A stretch of 64,000 nt of DNA, taken from Lysobacteraceae bacterium NML93-0399. Its GTDB lineage: Bacteria > Pseudomonadota > Gammaproteobacteria > Xanthomonadales > Xanthomonadaceae. A model generated the notes under the pieces. It searched no databases and had not been told where the DNA came from. It worked only from the letters and a program-made list of their open reading frames with translations. Position 1 is the stretch's first letter, and each line of letters opens with the position of its first letter. The translations under genes and the position numbers were made by a program. The stretch spans positions 186,001-250,000 of the forward strand of contig NTJI01000005.1 of assembly GCA_002307375.1 (NCBI GenBank), given 5' to 3'. Shown one piece after another: positions 8,722 through 17,205 of the stretch.

Positions 8722-9842
8722 TGCGCTGGCCGTGGCGCATCGGGCTGGTCGCGCTCGGCGTCCTCGTCGTGGCGCTGGGCGCGGCGTGGTTCTTCCACAC
8801 CCATGAGCGTGTCGACGACAGCATCACCCTGCCGCCGCGCGGCGAGGCGGCCTACAACCCGCTCTATGCGTTGCGCGAGTCGCTGCGGGCCGATGGCATC
8901 GAGGCCGGGTCCCGTCAGCGTCTGCAGCTCTCGCGCATGCCGCTGGGTCAGCGCGACACGGTGCTGCTCTACAGCGCGCCCGACACCCTGCTGCCGTCGG
9001 AGGTCGACGCGCTGCTGGACTGGGTCGACGGCGGCGGGCATCTGCTGGTGCGCACGCCGTTGCCGCACCGGCCCGACGGTGACGTGCGCGACCGGGATCT
9101 GCTGGCGCGTCTGGGCGTGCGCACCATTGGTCGCGTGGCCTGCGAACCGTTGCTGGTGACGGGCCAGGAAGGTCACGTCGAGTTCTGCAGCGGTCGACGC
9201 TTCGAGGCCATCAACGCCGCGCCCGTCCATACCTGGGGCGATGCCGAGGACGGTCTGGTGTTCGCGCGGCTGGCGCGCGGCGCCGGCACGGTCGACGTGC
9301 TCGCCGACTTCGATTTCCTGCGCAACCACGAACTGCGCGAGGTGCCGCACGTGCTGCTGACCCGGCAACTGCTCGCCCCCAACTGGGGTGCGGGCACCGT
9401 GCACCTGGTCTACGCGGCCAGCGTGCCGCCGTTGTGGCTGCAGATCCTCACCCGCGGCTGGATGGCCTGGGGGCCGCTGCTGCTCGCGCTCCTGGCATGG
9501 CTTTGGATGCGCACCCAGCGCCTGGGCCCGGTCCTGCCGACGCCGCCGGTGGCGCGCCGCGCCCTGCTCGAACACGTCGGCGCAAGCGGCGAACATCTCG
9601 CACGCTACGGCCGCGCGCCGCTGCTCTACGACGCGGTGCGCGACGCCTTCCTCGATCGCCTGCGCCGTCGCGATCCGCTGGCCGCCGCGCTCGAGGGCGA
9701 GGCCGGCATCGAGGCCATTGCCGCCCGCACCGGCGTGTCGCCGCGCGAGGTGCGCCACGCGCTGCAGACACCGCGACCCGATGATGCGAAGGGCTTCCGC
9801 CAGCGCATCGCCCGCCTGATCCAGATGAGAAATTCCCTATGA
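8721..9842 (+). CDS. DUF4350 domain-containing protein
   Basis: 373-residue protein anchored by an N-terminal helix (residues 7-25), followed by a periplasmic DUF4350 domain with a GATase-like fold. Segments such as VLLYSAPDTLLPSEVDALLDW and VDGGGHLLVRTPLPH are typical. A second membrane helix lies near residues 250-270, and the C-terminal part is cytoplasmic and helical. It is a standard companion of MoxR/DUF58/DUF4129 operons, where it may sense or scaffold; no enzymatic residues are evident. Its ATG overlaps the previous stop and its stop overlaps the ATG of the MoxR gene (ATGA). Confidence 0.84.
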   Translation: MRWPWRIGLVALGVLVVALGAAWFFHTHERVDDSITLPPRGEAAYNPLYALRESLRADGIEAGSRQRLQLSRMPLGQRDTVLLYSAPDTLLPSEVDALLDWVDGGGHLLVRTPLPHRPDGDVRDRDLLARLGVRTIGRVACEPLLVTGQEGHVEFCSGRRFEAINAAPVHTWGDAEDGLVFARLARGAGTVDVLADFDFLRNHELREVPHVLLTRQLLAPNWGAGTVHLVYAASVPPLWLQILTRGWMAWGPLLLALLAWLWMRTQRLGPVLPTPPVARRALLEHVGASGEHLARYGRAPLLYDAVRDAFLDRLRRRDPLAAALEGEAGIEAIAARTGVSPREVRHALQTPRPDDAKGFRQRIARLIQMRNSL

Positions 9843-10831
9843 CCGAGCTGCCCGTGCCCCCGTCCGCCCCGATCACCGGCGACGCGCTCGCCGCGCGCGT
9901 CGCCGCGGTACGCGACGAAGTCTCCAAGGCCTTCATCGGCCAGCCCGAGGTGCTCGACCAGATCCTGGTCGCGCTGCTCGCCGGCGGTCACGTGCTGATC
10001 GAAGGCGTACCGGGTCTGGGCAAGACGCTGCTGGTGCGCGCGCTGTCGGCGGCGCTGGGCTGCAACTTCGCACGCGTGCAGTTCACGCCCGACCTGATGC
10101 CCAGCGATGTCAGCGGTCACGCCGTATGGGACACCAAGAGCGAGACCTTCGTCGTGCGCCGCGGCCCGATCTTCACCAACCTGCTGTTGGCCGACGAGAT
10201 CAATCGCGCGCCGGCCAAGACCCAGTCCGCGCTGCTCGAGGCGATGCAGGAACAGCAGATCACGATCGAAGGCCACAGCTTCGAACTGCCGCCGCCGTTC
10301 ATGACCCTGGCGACGCAGAACCCGGTGGAGCAGGAAGGCACCTATCCGCTGCCCGAGGCGCAGCTCGACCGCTTCCTGCTGAAGGTGCTGATCGACTATC
10401 CCGAGCATGCCGACGAGGTCGCGATGGTCACAGCGATCAGCAGCGGCAAGGTCGCCGCCGACTTCGATCTCTCGCAGCTGCAGACCGTGTTGCAGCCGGG
10501 CGAGATCGTGGCCCTGCAGCAGGGCACCGCAGCGACGGCGGTCGATGCGGCGGTGATCGACTACGCGGTGCGTATCATGGCCGCCACGCGCAAGTGGCCC
10601 GGCATCGCGCTCGGCGCCGGCCCACGCGGCAGCCTGGCGCTGGTGCGCGCGGCGCGCGCGCAGGCGGTGCTGGCAGGCCGCGACTTCGTCACCCCCGACG
10701 ACATCCGCGAAATCGCGACGCCGGCGCTGCGTCACCGTATTGCGCTGGCGCCGGAGCTGCAGATCGAAGGCCAGGACGCCGACCAGGTGCTGCAGGCGCT
10801 GCTCGCGCGGGTCGAAGCACCTCGCAAGTGA
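9839..10831 (+). CDS. MoxR family AAA+ ATPase
   Basis: 330-residue MoxR-type AAA ATPase, a cytoplasmic chaperone-like ATPase that helps mature or activate partner complexes, often ones with VWA or DUF58 proteins. Walker A is GVPGLGKTLL (near residue 59), Walker B is LLLADEINRAPAKTQ, and sensor 1 is MTLATQNPVEQEGTYPLPEAQ. The C-terminal lid domain carries the ALGAGPRGSLALVRAARA segment. Length and motifs are complete. ATG 9839 overlaps the preceding stop. The DUF58 gene follows after 34 bases and is its most likely client. Confidence 0.95.
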   Translation: MTELPVPPSAPITGDALAARVAAVRDEVSKAFIGQPEVLDQILVALLAGGHVLIEGVPGLGKTLLVRALSAALGCNFARVQFTPDLMPSDVSGHAVWDTKSETFVVRRGPIFTNLLLADEINRAPAKTQSALLEAMQEQQITIEGHSFELPPPFMTLATQNPVEQEGTYPLPEAQLDRFLLKVLIDYPEHADEVAMVTAISSGKVAADFDLSQLQTVLQPGEIVALQQGTAATAVDAAVIDYAVRIMAATRKWPGIALGAGPRGSLALVRAARAQAVLAGRDFVTPDDIREIATPALRHRIALAPELQIEGQDADQVLQALLARVEAPRK

Positions 10832-10865
10832 TGCCGGTGCGCCGCCCCAGCTGGATTGCACGCGG

Positions 10866-12188
10866 ATGAGGCCGACCTTGGCGCTCATCGGGCTGCTCGT
10901 CGCCTGGGGGCTGGGCGGCGTCGCCGCGTCGCTGTGGTCGCCGGCGGTGCTGCCGTGGAATGCGTTCGGCGGCGTGCTGGTGCTGCTGTCGATCCTCGAT
11001 CTGGCGCTGCTGCTGCGCCGGCCGACGCCCGATGTCGTGCGCACGATGCCCGAGGCCTGGCCGATCGGCATCGCGCGGCCGGTATCGCTGCAGATCGAGG
11101 GCGGTCCGCAGACGCAGCATGTCGAAGTGTTCGACCTGCATCCGCCGGGCTGGCGCGTCGACGGTCTGCCGCGACGCCTGCGGCTGACGCCCGGCACGGT
11201 GTCGCACGTCGATTACACGCTGCAGCCTGACGCGCGCGGCGCGGCGGTGTTCGAAGGCGTGCAGCTTCGCCTGCGTTCGCCGCTGGGCCTGTGGCGGCAG
11301 CGGCGCGAGGCCGGCACGCGTCAGCAGGTGCGCGTGTTTCCGAATTTCGCGCCGCTCACGCGCTTCGCCCTGCTCAGCGCGGACCGGGCCTCGCGCCTGG
11401 TCGGCGCGCACATCAAGCGGCGCCGCGGCGAAGGCACGGATTTCCACCAGATGCGCGAGTACCGCGTCGGCGACAGCCTGCGGCAGATCGACTGGAAGGC
11501 GAGTTCGCGCGCGCGCAAGCTGATCTCGCGCGAGTACCAGGACGAGAAGAACCAGCAGCTGGTCGTGGTGCTCGACACCGGCCGGCGCATGCTCGCCCAG
11601 GAGCCTGCCTCCGCGAACGCGGGCAGCGCGCTGTCGCACTTCGACCACGCGCTCGACGCCGCACTGGTGGTCTCGTATCTGGCGCTGCGCCAGGGCGATG
11701 CGGTGGGCCTGTTCGCGACCGGCGGCGAAAGCCGCTGGATGGCGCCGCAGCGCGGAATGGGCGCGGTCGACACGCTGCTGCGCGTCAGTCACGACCTGCA
11801 GCCGCAACCGGTCGCCACCGACTATCTCGCCGCCGCCACCGAACTGTCGCTGCGCCAGCGTCGCCGCGGCCTGCTGATGCTGGTGACCAATCTGCGCGAC
11901 GAGGACATCGAGGACGTGCTGGCCGCGGTGCGCATGCTGCAGAAGCGGCACCTGGTCATCGTCGCGTCCCTGCGCGAGCGCGCGCTCGACGAGGTGCTGT
12001 CGAACGAGGTCCACGAACACGAGGACGCCGTATTCGCCGGCGCCACCGCGCGCTATCTCGCCCAGCGCAAGGTCGCGCACGATGCGCTGCGCAACCATCG
12101 CATCGCCGTGCTCGACGTCACCGGCGACGAGCTGCCCTCGGCGCTGGTGGAGCGGTATCTGGCGGTCAAGCGCGACGGGCTGCTGTAG
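10866..12188 (+). CDS. DUF58 domain-containing protein
   Basis: 440-residue protein with two N-terminal membrane helices (residues 3-20 and 25-45) and a large soluble part. The DUF58 signature region EGTDFHQMREYRVGDSLRQIDWKASSR lies near residues 195-220 (quoted here in the family sense; key residues are the Glu-Tyr-Arg and Asp-Trp-Lys groups). A VWA-like fold follows with LVVVLDTGRRM at its metal-site strand; Asp then Thr-Gly replaces the usual DxSxS, so a classical MIDAS is incomplete. It is the predicted partner of MoxR. The frame is open upstream but ATG 10866 begins the hydrophobic segment, so it was preferred. This is the last gene of the operon; it converges on the EPS locus across 93 bases. 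Confidence 0.9.
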   Translation: MRPTLALIGLLVAWGLGGVAASLWSPAVLPWNAFGGVLVLLSILDLALLLRRPTPDVVRTMPEAWPIGIARPVSLQIEGGPQTQHVEVFDLHPPGWRVDGLPRRLRLTPGTVSHVDYTLQPDARGAAVFEGVQLRLRSPLGLWRQRREAGTRQQVRVFPNFAPLTRFALLSADRASRLVGAHIKRRRGEGTDFHQMREYRVGDSLRQIDWKASSRARKLISREYQDEKNQQLVVVLDTGRRMLAQEPASANAGSALSHFDHALDAALVVSYLALRQGDAVGLFATGGESRWMAPQRGMGAVDTLLRVSHDLQPQPVATDYLAAATELSLRQRRRGLLMLVTNLRDEDIEDVLAAVRMLQKRHLVIVASLRERALDEVLSNEVHEHEDAVFAGATARYLAQRKVAHDALRNHRIAVLDVTGDELPSALVERYLAVKRDGLL

Positions 12189-12281
12189 CGGCGCTCACGC
12201 ACGCGAGCGTGCACCGGGCCGGGCCGTACAAGAGGCGTTGCTTGCCGGGGACGACATGGTCGTCCGGCGCGGTGGTACGCA

Positions 12282-13565
12282 TCACTGCGCCGGGCACATC
12301 TGCGCGGGCACGGGACGTGCGAGCTCGCGCAGCGACAGCAGTACGATCCCGGCGAGGCTGAAGGCTTCACCGGCCAGCAGGCCCAGTGGCGCGCCGACCA
12401 CGCCGAACCGCTGCATGCCCGCATAACTGACCATCAGCGACAGCACCGCGCTGAGCGCCGACAGCGCGGCGAGAATGCGAAAGCGCTGGCGGGCCACCAG
12501 CAGGTAGATCAGCTGATCGCGCATCACCATCAGCACGAACACGCCCGACCACAGCAGCAACAGCATGTCGCCGTGCTCGAACTGCTTGTCGAGGATGGTC
12601 GCGAAGACCCAGTCCCGGGCCAGCCACAGCACGCCCAGATACACCACCGCGGCCGCGGCCACGCCGCTGGCGAACAGGCTCAGCCGGCGCAGCACCACCG
12701 ACGCGCCCCGCGCGTGCAGCCAGGTGGCGGTGAGCGGCAGCATCAGCGCGCCGATGCCGGTCGAGAGCAGGTTGATCGGCATCAGCAGCAGACGCGTGGC
12801 GGCAATGGCGGCGATCGCCGCCACGTCCAGGGTGCCGGCCACCAGGTAGTTGTAGCCGTGGCTGTAACTCCAGTGGATGACCGCCCCGGTCACCGCCCAG
12901 GCGCCGATCGGCGCGATGCGCCGCAGGATGCCGTGGTCGGCGGTCGTGTCCCAGGCCTCGCGACTGCGCAGCAGGCTCCGCAGCAGGCTGCCCCCGACCA
13001 GCGCCGCCAGGCCCAGCAGCGCCGCGGTCGCGGCCGCGGGGCCGGGCATGACGCTGGTGGCCAGGGCCCCGCCGACCAGCAGGATCACGTAGGCCGTGTC
13101 GGCCCGGAGCACTTCCGTGGATCGACGGTAGGCCAGCAGCACCATGCGGAAGAATTCGCGGCGCAGCACGGCCGCCGCCGTGGCGATGGTGACCAGCACC
13201 AGCAGGGTGGTCTGGCGGTCGAGCACGCCGTAGCCCCACAGCGCTGCGGTGCCCGCGCCGGCGAGCAGGACCACCAGGTAGATCCAGCGGCGCTGTTCGC
13301 GATAGATGGCGCCGGTCAGAACCCCGCGACCTTCCCGGTCCAGCGTGGTCATGCGATGGATCATCGCCGGGCCGATGAAGGAACTCTGCAGCGATGTCAT
13401 CAGCATCAGGATGCTGGTGACCAGAACGAAATAGCCGTACTGCAGCTCGCTGGCATTGCGGATCAGCAGCAGCCCCACCGCCAGGCTGCTGGCCGACAGC
13501 AGCGCCTGGTCGAGCACGGCGCCGCTGAACATGCGGACGAAGAATCCCCGGGTCTCCGGCTTCAT
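12282..13565 (-). CDS. Polysaccharide flippase (Wzx/MATE-like, PST family)
   Basis: 427-residue polytopic inner-membrane protein with about twelve hydrophobic segments, in the arrangement of the polysaccharide transporter branch of the MOP superfamily. It probably flips the lipid-linked repeat unit of the exopolysaccharide across the inner membrane. The N-terminal helix pair is preceded by MKPETRGFFVRMFSG; the short start at 13565 overlaps the upstream glycosyltransferase stop by four bases (ATGA). It is the last gene of the leftward operon that begins with the EpsE gene at 21767. There is no conserved motif to fix the substrate; assignment rests on topology and context. Confidence 0.8.
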   Translation of the reverse strand: MKPETRGFFVRMFSGAVLDQALLSASSLAVGLLLIRNASELQYGYFVLVTSILMLMTSLQSSFIGPAMIHRMTTLDREGRGVLTGAIYREQRRWIYLVVLLAGAGTAALWGYGVLDRQTTLLVLVTIATAAAVLRREFFRMVLLAYRRSTEVLRADTAYVILLVGGALATSVMPGPAAATAALLGLAALVGGSLLRSLLRSREAWDTTADHGILRRIAPIGAWAVTGAVIHWSYSHGYNYLVAGTLDVAAIAAIAATRLLLMPINLLSTGIGALMLPLTATWLHARGASVVLRRLSLFASGVAAAAVVYLGVLWLARDWVFATILDKQFEHGDMLLLLWSGVFVLMVMRDQLIYLLVARQRFRILAALSALSAVLSLMVSYAGMQRFGVVGAPLGLLAGEAFSLAGIVLLSLRELARPVPAQMCPAQ

Positions 13566-14740
13566 GGGTGGCGCTGTGTCCGGACCCAGCCCGCCGCGCG
13601 CGGCCGCAGCATGGCCAGCAGTTTCCACAGGACGAAGACCGGTGCGGTGGCCAGATCGAGCAGGCCGCGCGTTCCGGTTCCGCTGAGCTGCCAGCCGCGC
13701 AGCACGTAGAGCACGATCGCGAGCAGGGAGAACGCGGGCCAGGCCAGCCAGAACGTCCAGGCGGGCTGCCAGGCCGCGCCTGCCGCGGCCAGCGCCAGCA
13801 GGGCCAGCGCCGACAGGACCAGGTAGGACAACGGCGGCACCAGCAGGTCGAGCGCGAGATCCAGGCACACCGCACTCCTGCGGTGCAGGCCCGCCTGCAG
13901 CAGGCGCAGCGCGTATTGCCGGGCCAGCGCGAAGCGCCCCAGTTCCCAGCGTTGGCGTTGAGGCGTCGCCGCGGCGCCACCGGCTTCCATGTCGCCGTCG
14001 GCATGGGCCTCGTCGGCGTAGTGCACGCGCACCCCGGCCAGTCCCAGGCAGATGCTGTACTCCAGGTCCTCGGTCAGCGAATACGCGCGATACGGCACCT
14101 GCTGCAGCAGGCCGCGGGTCACGCACCAGCCGTTGCCGCGCAGGCCGCACGACAGCCCCAGGCGCTCGCGTCCGCGCGAACGCACGATGTGGAACGCGCC
14201 CTTGGCGATGGTCATCAGCCGCGTGCGCCACGACGCGTGCGGATTGCGCACGCCGTAGTGCGCCTGCACCGCGCGCGCGCCGTGTTCCAGGCGCGCGGCG
14301 AAGGCTTCGAGCAGATTGGGCGACACCCCGGTGTCGGCGTCGACCACCGCGACCGCGTCGGCGAGGCCGTCGCGGCGGCTGGCCTCGAACGCGAACGCCA
14401 GTGCATGGCCCTTGCCGCGCAGACGCGCATCGTGACGCTCGAGCACGTGCGCGCCGGCCTCGCGGGCAATGGCGGCGGTCGCATCGCTGCAGTTGTCGGC
14501 CACGACCACGATGCGGAAGCGTTCGCGCGGCCAGTCGATCGCCTGCAGGCTGGCGACGGTGCGGGCGATGCCGCCGGCCTCGTCGTGCGCCGGCACCACG
14601 ATGTCGAACCGCAGGTGGCGGCGCGACGCCGGCCCCGGCCGCGGTCGGCCCGAAAGCAGGGCCAGCACCAGCAGGTACACGCTGCCGAGCAGGGTCGGCA
14701 GGGCCAGCAGCAGGAAAGCCGATGACGCGATCAGGTGCAT
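13562..14740 (-). CDS. Glycosyltransferase family 2, membrane-anchored
   Basis: 392-residue enzyme that probably adds a sugar to the lipid-linked EPS precursor at the inner membrane. One N-terminal membrane helix (residues 5-28) precedes a GT-A domain: FDIVVPAHDEAGGIARTVASL, VVVADNCSDATAAIA, and the DxD-type metal motif in AVVDADTGVSPN. The acceptor-side loop has a Leu-Thr-Glu-Asp-Leu-Glu pattern (SLTEDLEY), equivalent to the TED motif of processive-type family 2 enzymes. Two or three C-terminal helices (about residues 290-370) follow. Starts and stops overlap both neighbours, so it lies inside the operon. Donor sugar unknown. Confidence 0.88.
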   Translation of the reverse strand: MHLIASSAFLLLALPTLLGSVYLLVLALLSGRPRPGPASRRHLRFDIVVPAHDEAGGIARTVASLQAIDWPRERFRIVVVADNCSDATAAIAREAGAHVLERHDARLRGKGHALAFAFEASRRDGLADAVAVVDADTGVSPNLLEAFAARLEHGARAVQAHYGVRNPHASWRTRLMTIAKGAFHIVRSRGRERLGLSCGLRGNGWCVTRGLLQQVPYRAYSLTEDLEYSICLGLAGVRVHYADEAHADGDMEAGGAAATPQRQRWELGRFALARQYALRLLQAGLHRRSAVCLDLALDLLVPPLSYLVLSALALLALAAAGAAWQPAWTFWLAWPAFSLLAIVLYVLRGWQLSGTGTRGLLDLATAPVFVLWKLLAMLRPRAAGWVRTQRHP

Positions 14741-15645
14741 CAGGCGTACTCCCGGTAGTGCCATCCCCAGAAAATGCTGAGTTTTCCGAGGTTGGCGGAG
14801 GCTCTGGTCATCCAGTGCGCGGCGTGGTGGAGGCCGAACGGCAGGCTCAGCAATGTCAGTGCCATGGCGGCCAGCAGCTGCACGCCGGCGCGGGCCAGCA
14901 GACGCAGCCGTGTGCCCGCGCCGTTGGCGCCGTAGCGGCCTGCCAGCGTGTGGCGGGCGAAGTCCTGGCCGCCGCGCAGCGCCCGGCGCAGCAGCCAGCC
15001 CAGCGACAGGCGCGCGGGCTCGACCGGCTCGTGGACGACCGCCTCGTCGCACCACACCAGCCGGGCACCGGCCTGCGCCAGACGCGAGAGCAGGTCGCCA
15101 TCCTCGCCGCCGGTCAGGCCGTAGGCCGGATCGAACGGCGCTTCGCCGCGCAGCAGCGACGCACGCAGGATCAGATTGCCAAAGCGCAGCCGGTTGCGCG
15201 GAATCGCCTGCCCGCTGCGCAGGCGGGTCCAGTCGTAGAAGCGGCCCCGGCGGATCCATGCCGGCGCGTCCACCGGCAGCACCGGCACCACCGGCCCCAG
15301 CACGCCGTCGGCCGCGTAGTCGTCGATGGCCGTGCAGAGCCGGTCGAGCCAGTTGGCGGGCGCGCGCTCGTCGTCGTCGATGAAGGCGATCCAGTCGCCG
15401 CTGGCCAAGGCCACGCTGCGGTTGCGGGTCAGCGAGATGTTCTTGACCGGCTGCCGGTCGTACTTCACCGGAAACGGCAGGCCTGCGGCGACACGGGTGG
15501 TGACGACCGCCTCGGCGCTGGCGTCAGGATCGTTGTCGACGATAACCAGCTCGTCCGGCGGCCGCGTCTGCGCGGCGAGGTCGTCGAGCAGCAATGCCAG
15601 CCGGTCGGTGCGGCGATACGTGGCGATGCACAGGCTCACGTTCAT
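14740..15645 (-). CDS. Glycosyltransferase family 2
   Basis: 301-residue GT-A glycosyltransferase. The N-terminus MNVSLCIATYRRTDRLALL is a textbook family 2 start. The metal motif is in WIAFIDDDERAPANW, and GGEDGDLLSRLAQAG corresponds to the ED catalytic-base region. A hydrophobic segment near residues 255-275 may hold it at the membrane. It likely adds one residue of the EPS repeat unit. Its stop overlaps the next start at base 14740 and its ATG overlaps the stop of the upstream HAD-membrane gene (ATGA), so translation is probably coupled. Donor and linkage cannot be told from the sequence. Confidence 0.88.
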   Translation of the reverse strand: MNVSLCIATYRRTDRLALLLDDLAAQTRPPDELVIVDNDPDASAEAVVTTRVAAGLPFPVKYDRQPVKNISLTRNRSVALASGDWIAFIDDDERAPANWLDRLCTAIDDYAADGVLGPVVPVLPVDAPAWIRRGRFYDWTRLRSGQAIPRNRLRFGNLILRASLLRGEAPFDPAYGLTGGEDGDLLSRLAQAGARLVWCDEAVVHEPVEPARLSLGWLLRRALRGGQDFARHTLAGRYGANGAGTRLRLLARAGVQLLAAMALTLLSLPFGLHHAAHWMTRASANLGKLSIFWGWHYREYA

Positions 15646-17072
15646 GCGGGCGTCCTGTCGATGCGCCTGGCGGCCATCATCACCGACAGCAGTTCCTTGC
15701 GTGCCCGCAGCACGTTCCAGCCCAGCAAAGCGGCGGCCGTCCAGTCCAGCAGCGGCGCGACACCCACCGCCAGCGCGAGCAAGCCGGAGAGGATGGCAAA
15801 GAACATCAGCCGCACCAGATGGAAGCGCGTCTCGGGCCAGTCGCGGCCGCTGATGCGGTAGACCAGGTACGGCGTCCAGCGCGCCAGCACGTGCGCGCCC
15901 AGTGCCATCGCCCCGATCGGGCTGATCGGCACCAGCACCGCGAACGAGGCCGCGCGGGCGAGCTGCAGCCCGGCGAACGGCCAGATCCGGGTCTGCTTGT
16001 CGAGACGGTTGTAGAAGCGGAACCACAGCTGCAGCGCCACCAGCAGCGCGGTCCAGATGACCAGGTCCCACGCGCTCGGCGGCGCGGGCCAGCGCAGCAG
16101 GATGATGGCCAGCGTGGCGCTGACCAGCGCCCAGATCCACGGCCGCACCCGCGGGGTGGCGACGGGTGCGAGATGGTAGGCCGCGCTGAGCTTGGGATCG
16201 GACTCGTAACGGGCGGCGACGCGGTCGTTGTCGACGTAACCCAGTTCGTAGATGGCCCAGAACGAAAGCAGCAGCAGGCCCATTCCCGCCACGTGCAGCA
16301 CCGGCATGGCGGCCAGCCCCACCGAGGCCAGCAGCCAGAAGACGAAGTCTTCCTTGAGGATGCCGCGGATGATGTAGCGCTCGCCGGGGCGCTTGACCTG
16401 GCTCAGGTACTGGCCGGGCAGATAGGTCTGCGCCAGCGCCGCGCGGAAGCGTGCGCCCGGCCAGATGGTCAGCAGCGGCCGCCGGCAGGCATCGAGCAGC
16501 GGCAGGTCGTCGAGCGAATCGCTCAGCACCAGCGACTCGGCGACGGTGCGGTCGCCCAGCCGCTCCTGGGCCATGCGCAGCTTGCCGATGCGGCGGTCGC
16601 GCGCCGAGGACAGGCCCGCGGCGACGACCTGGTGGGCGGACACACCCAGGGCGCTGACCAGGGCGCCGACGATCGGCGCGAACCCGTTGGTGATGATGAT
16701 GACGGCCGCCGGCCCGCGCGCATTGAGCGCGTCGATCAGCGGCCTGTTGGCGTGTTCCTTCCCCAGTCGCCGGGCCCGCCGCAGCCAGCGCCAGTGCGTC
16801 CAGGGCATCAGCAGCGCGACCGTGCGCACGCGCCAGAAATCGCGGGTCGCCAGGCCTCCGGTCCAGCGCCACGGCGCCAGCAGGTCCAGCACGCGCAGCA
16901 ACACGATCGCAACGATGCCCGGGCACGCGCAATCGATGAAATCTTCGGTGGAATTGCGCAGGTACAGCGTTTCGTCGAGGTCGATCAGCAACGGTCCGTC
17001 GAACTCGCGGATCGCTGACAGCGCGGCCGTCGGCGAGCGGCTGTGCGAACTCAGGCGCAGGGCGGTCGTCAT
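15642..17072 (-). CDS. HAD phosphatase domain fused to a polytopic membrane domain
   Basis: 476-residue two-domain protein. Residues 25-225 form a HAD fold of the SerB-like kind: motif I LIDLDETLY (about residue 33), motif II IITNGF, and motif IV VLSDSLDDLPLLD. Two hydrophobic stretches in the cap suggest membrane contact. Residues 235-450 hold about eight membrane segments. A polar loop between helices reads YELGYVDNDRVAARYE and is rich in Asp/Glu and Arg, faintly like the acidic diphosphate-binding loops of UbiA prenyltransferases; I cannot prove homology. HAD-UbiA fusions are known, so a lipid-linked phosphosugar synthase/phosphatase is a reasonable guess. ATG 17072 was chosen as the start of the conserved region. 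It lies between polymerase and glycosyltransferase genes of the EPS operon. Confidence 0.72.
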   Translation of the reverse strand: MTTALRLSSHSRSPTAALSAIREFDGPLLIDLDETLYLRNSTEDFIDCACPGIVAIVLLRVLDLLAPWRWTGGLATRDFWRVRTVALLMPWTHWRWLRRARRLGKEHANRPLIDALNARGPAAVIIITNGFAPIVGALVSALGVSAHQVVAAGLSSARDRRIGKLRMAQERLGDRTVAESLVLSDSLDDLPLLDACRRPLLTIWPGARFRAALAQTYLPGQYLSQVKRPGERYIIRGILKEDFVFWLLASVGLAAMPVLHVAGMGLLLLSFWAIYELGYVDNDRVAARYESDPKLSAAYHLAPVATPRVRPWIWALVSATLAIILLRWPAPPSAWDLVIWTALLVALQLWFRFYNRLDKQTRIWPFAGLQLARAASFAVLVPISPIGAMALGAHVLARWTPYLVYRISGRDWPETRFHLVRLMFFAILSGLLALAVGVAPLLDWTAAALLGWNVLRARKELLSVMMAARRIDRTPA

Positions 17073-17205
17073 GGCGTGCCCGTGCGGGACTGGCGGGCGC
17101 GAACGGCGGCATCGGGCGCAATCGGCTGCTCCGCAGATGCAGCGGGTTCTGCCCCGCGGCGGCGACGCTGCGCGCGAGGCGCGTGATCGGGCAGGAATGG
17201 GCACT

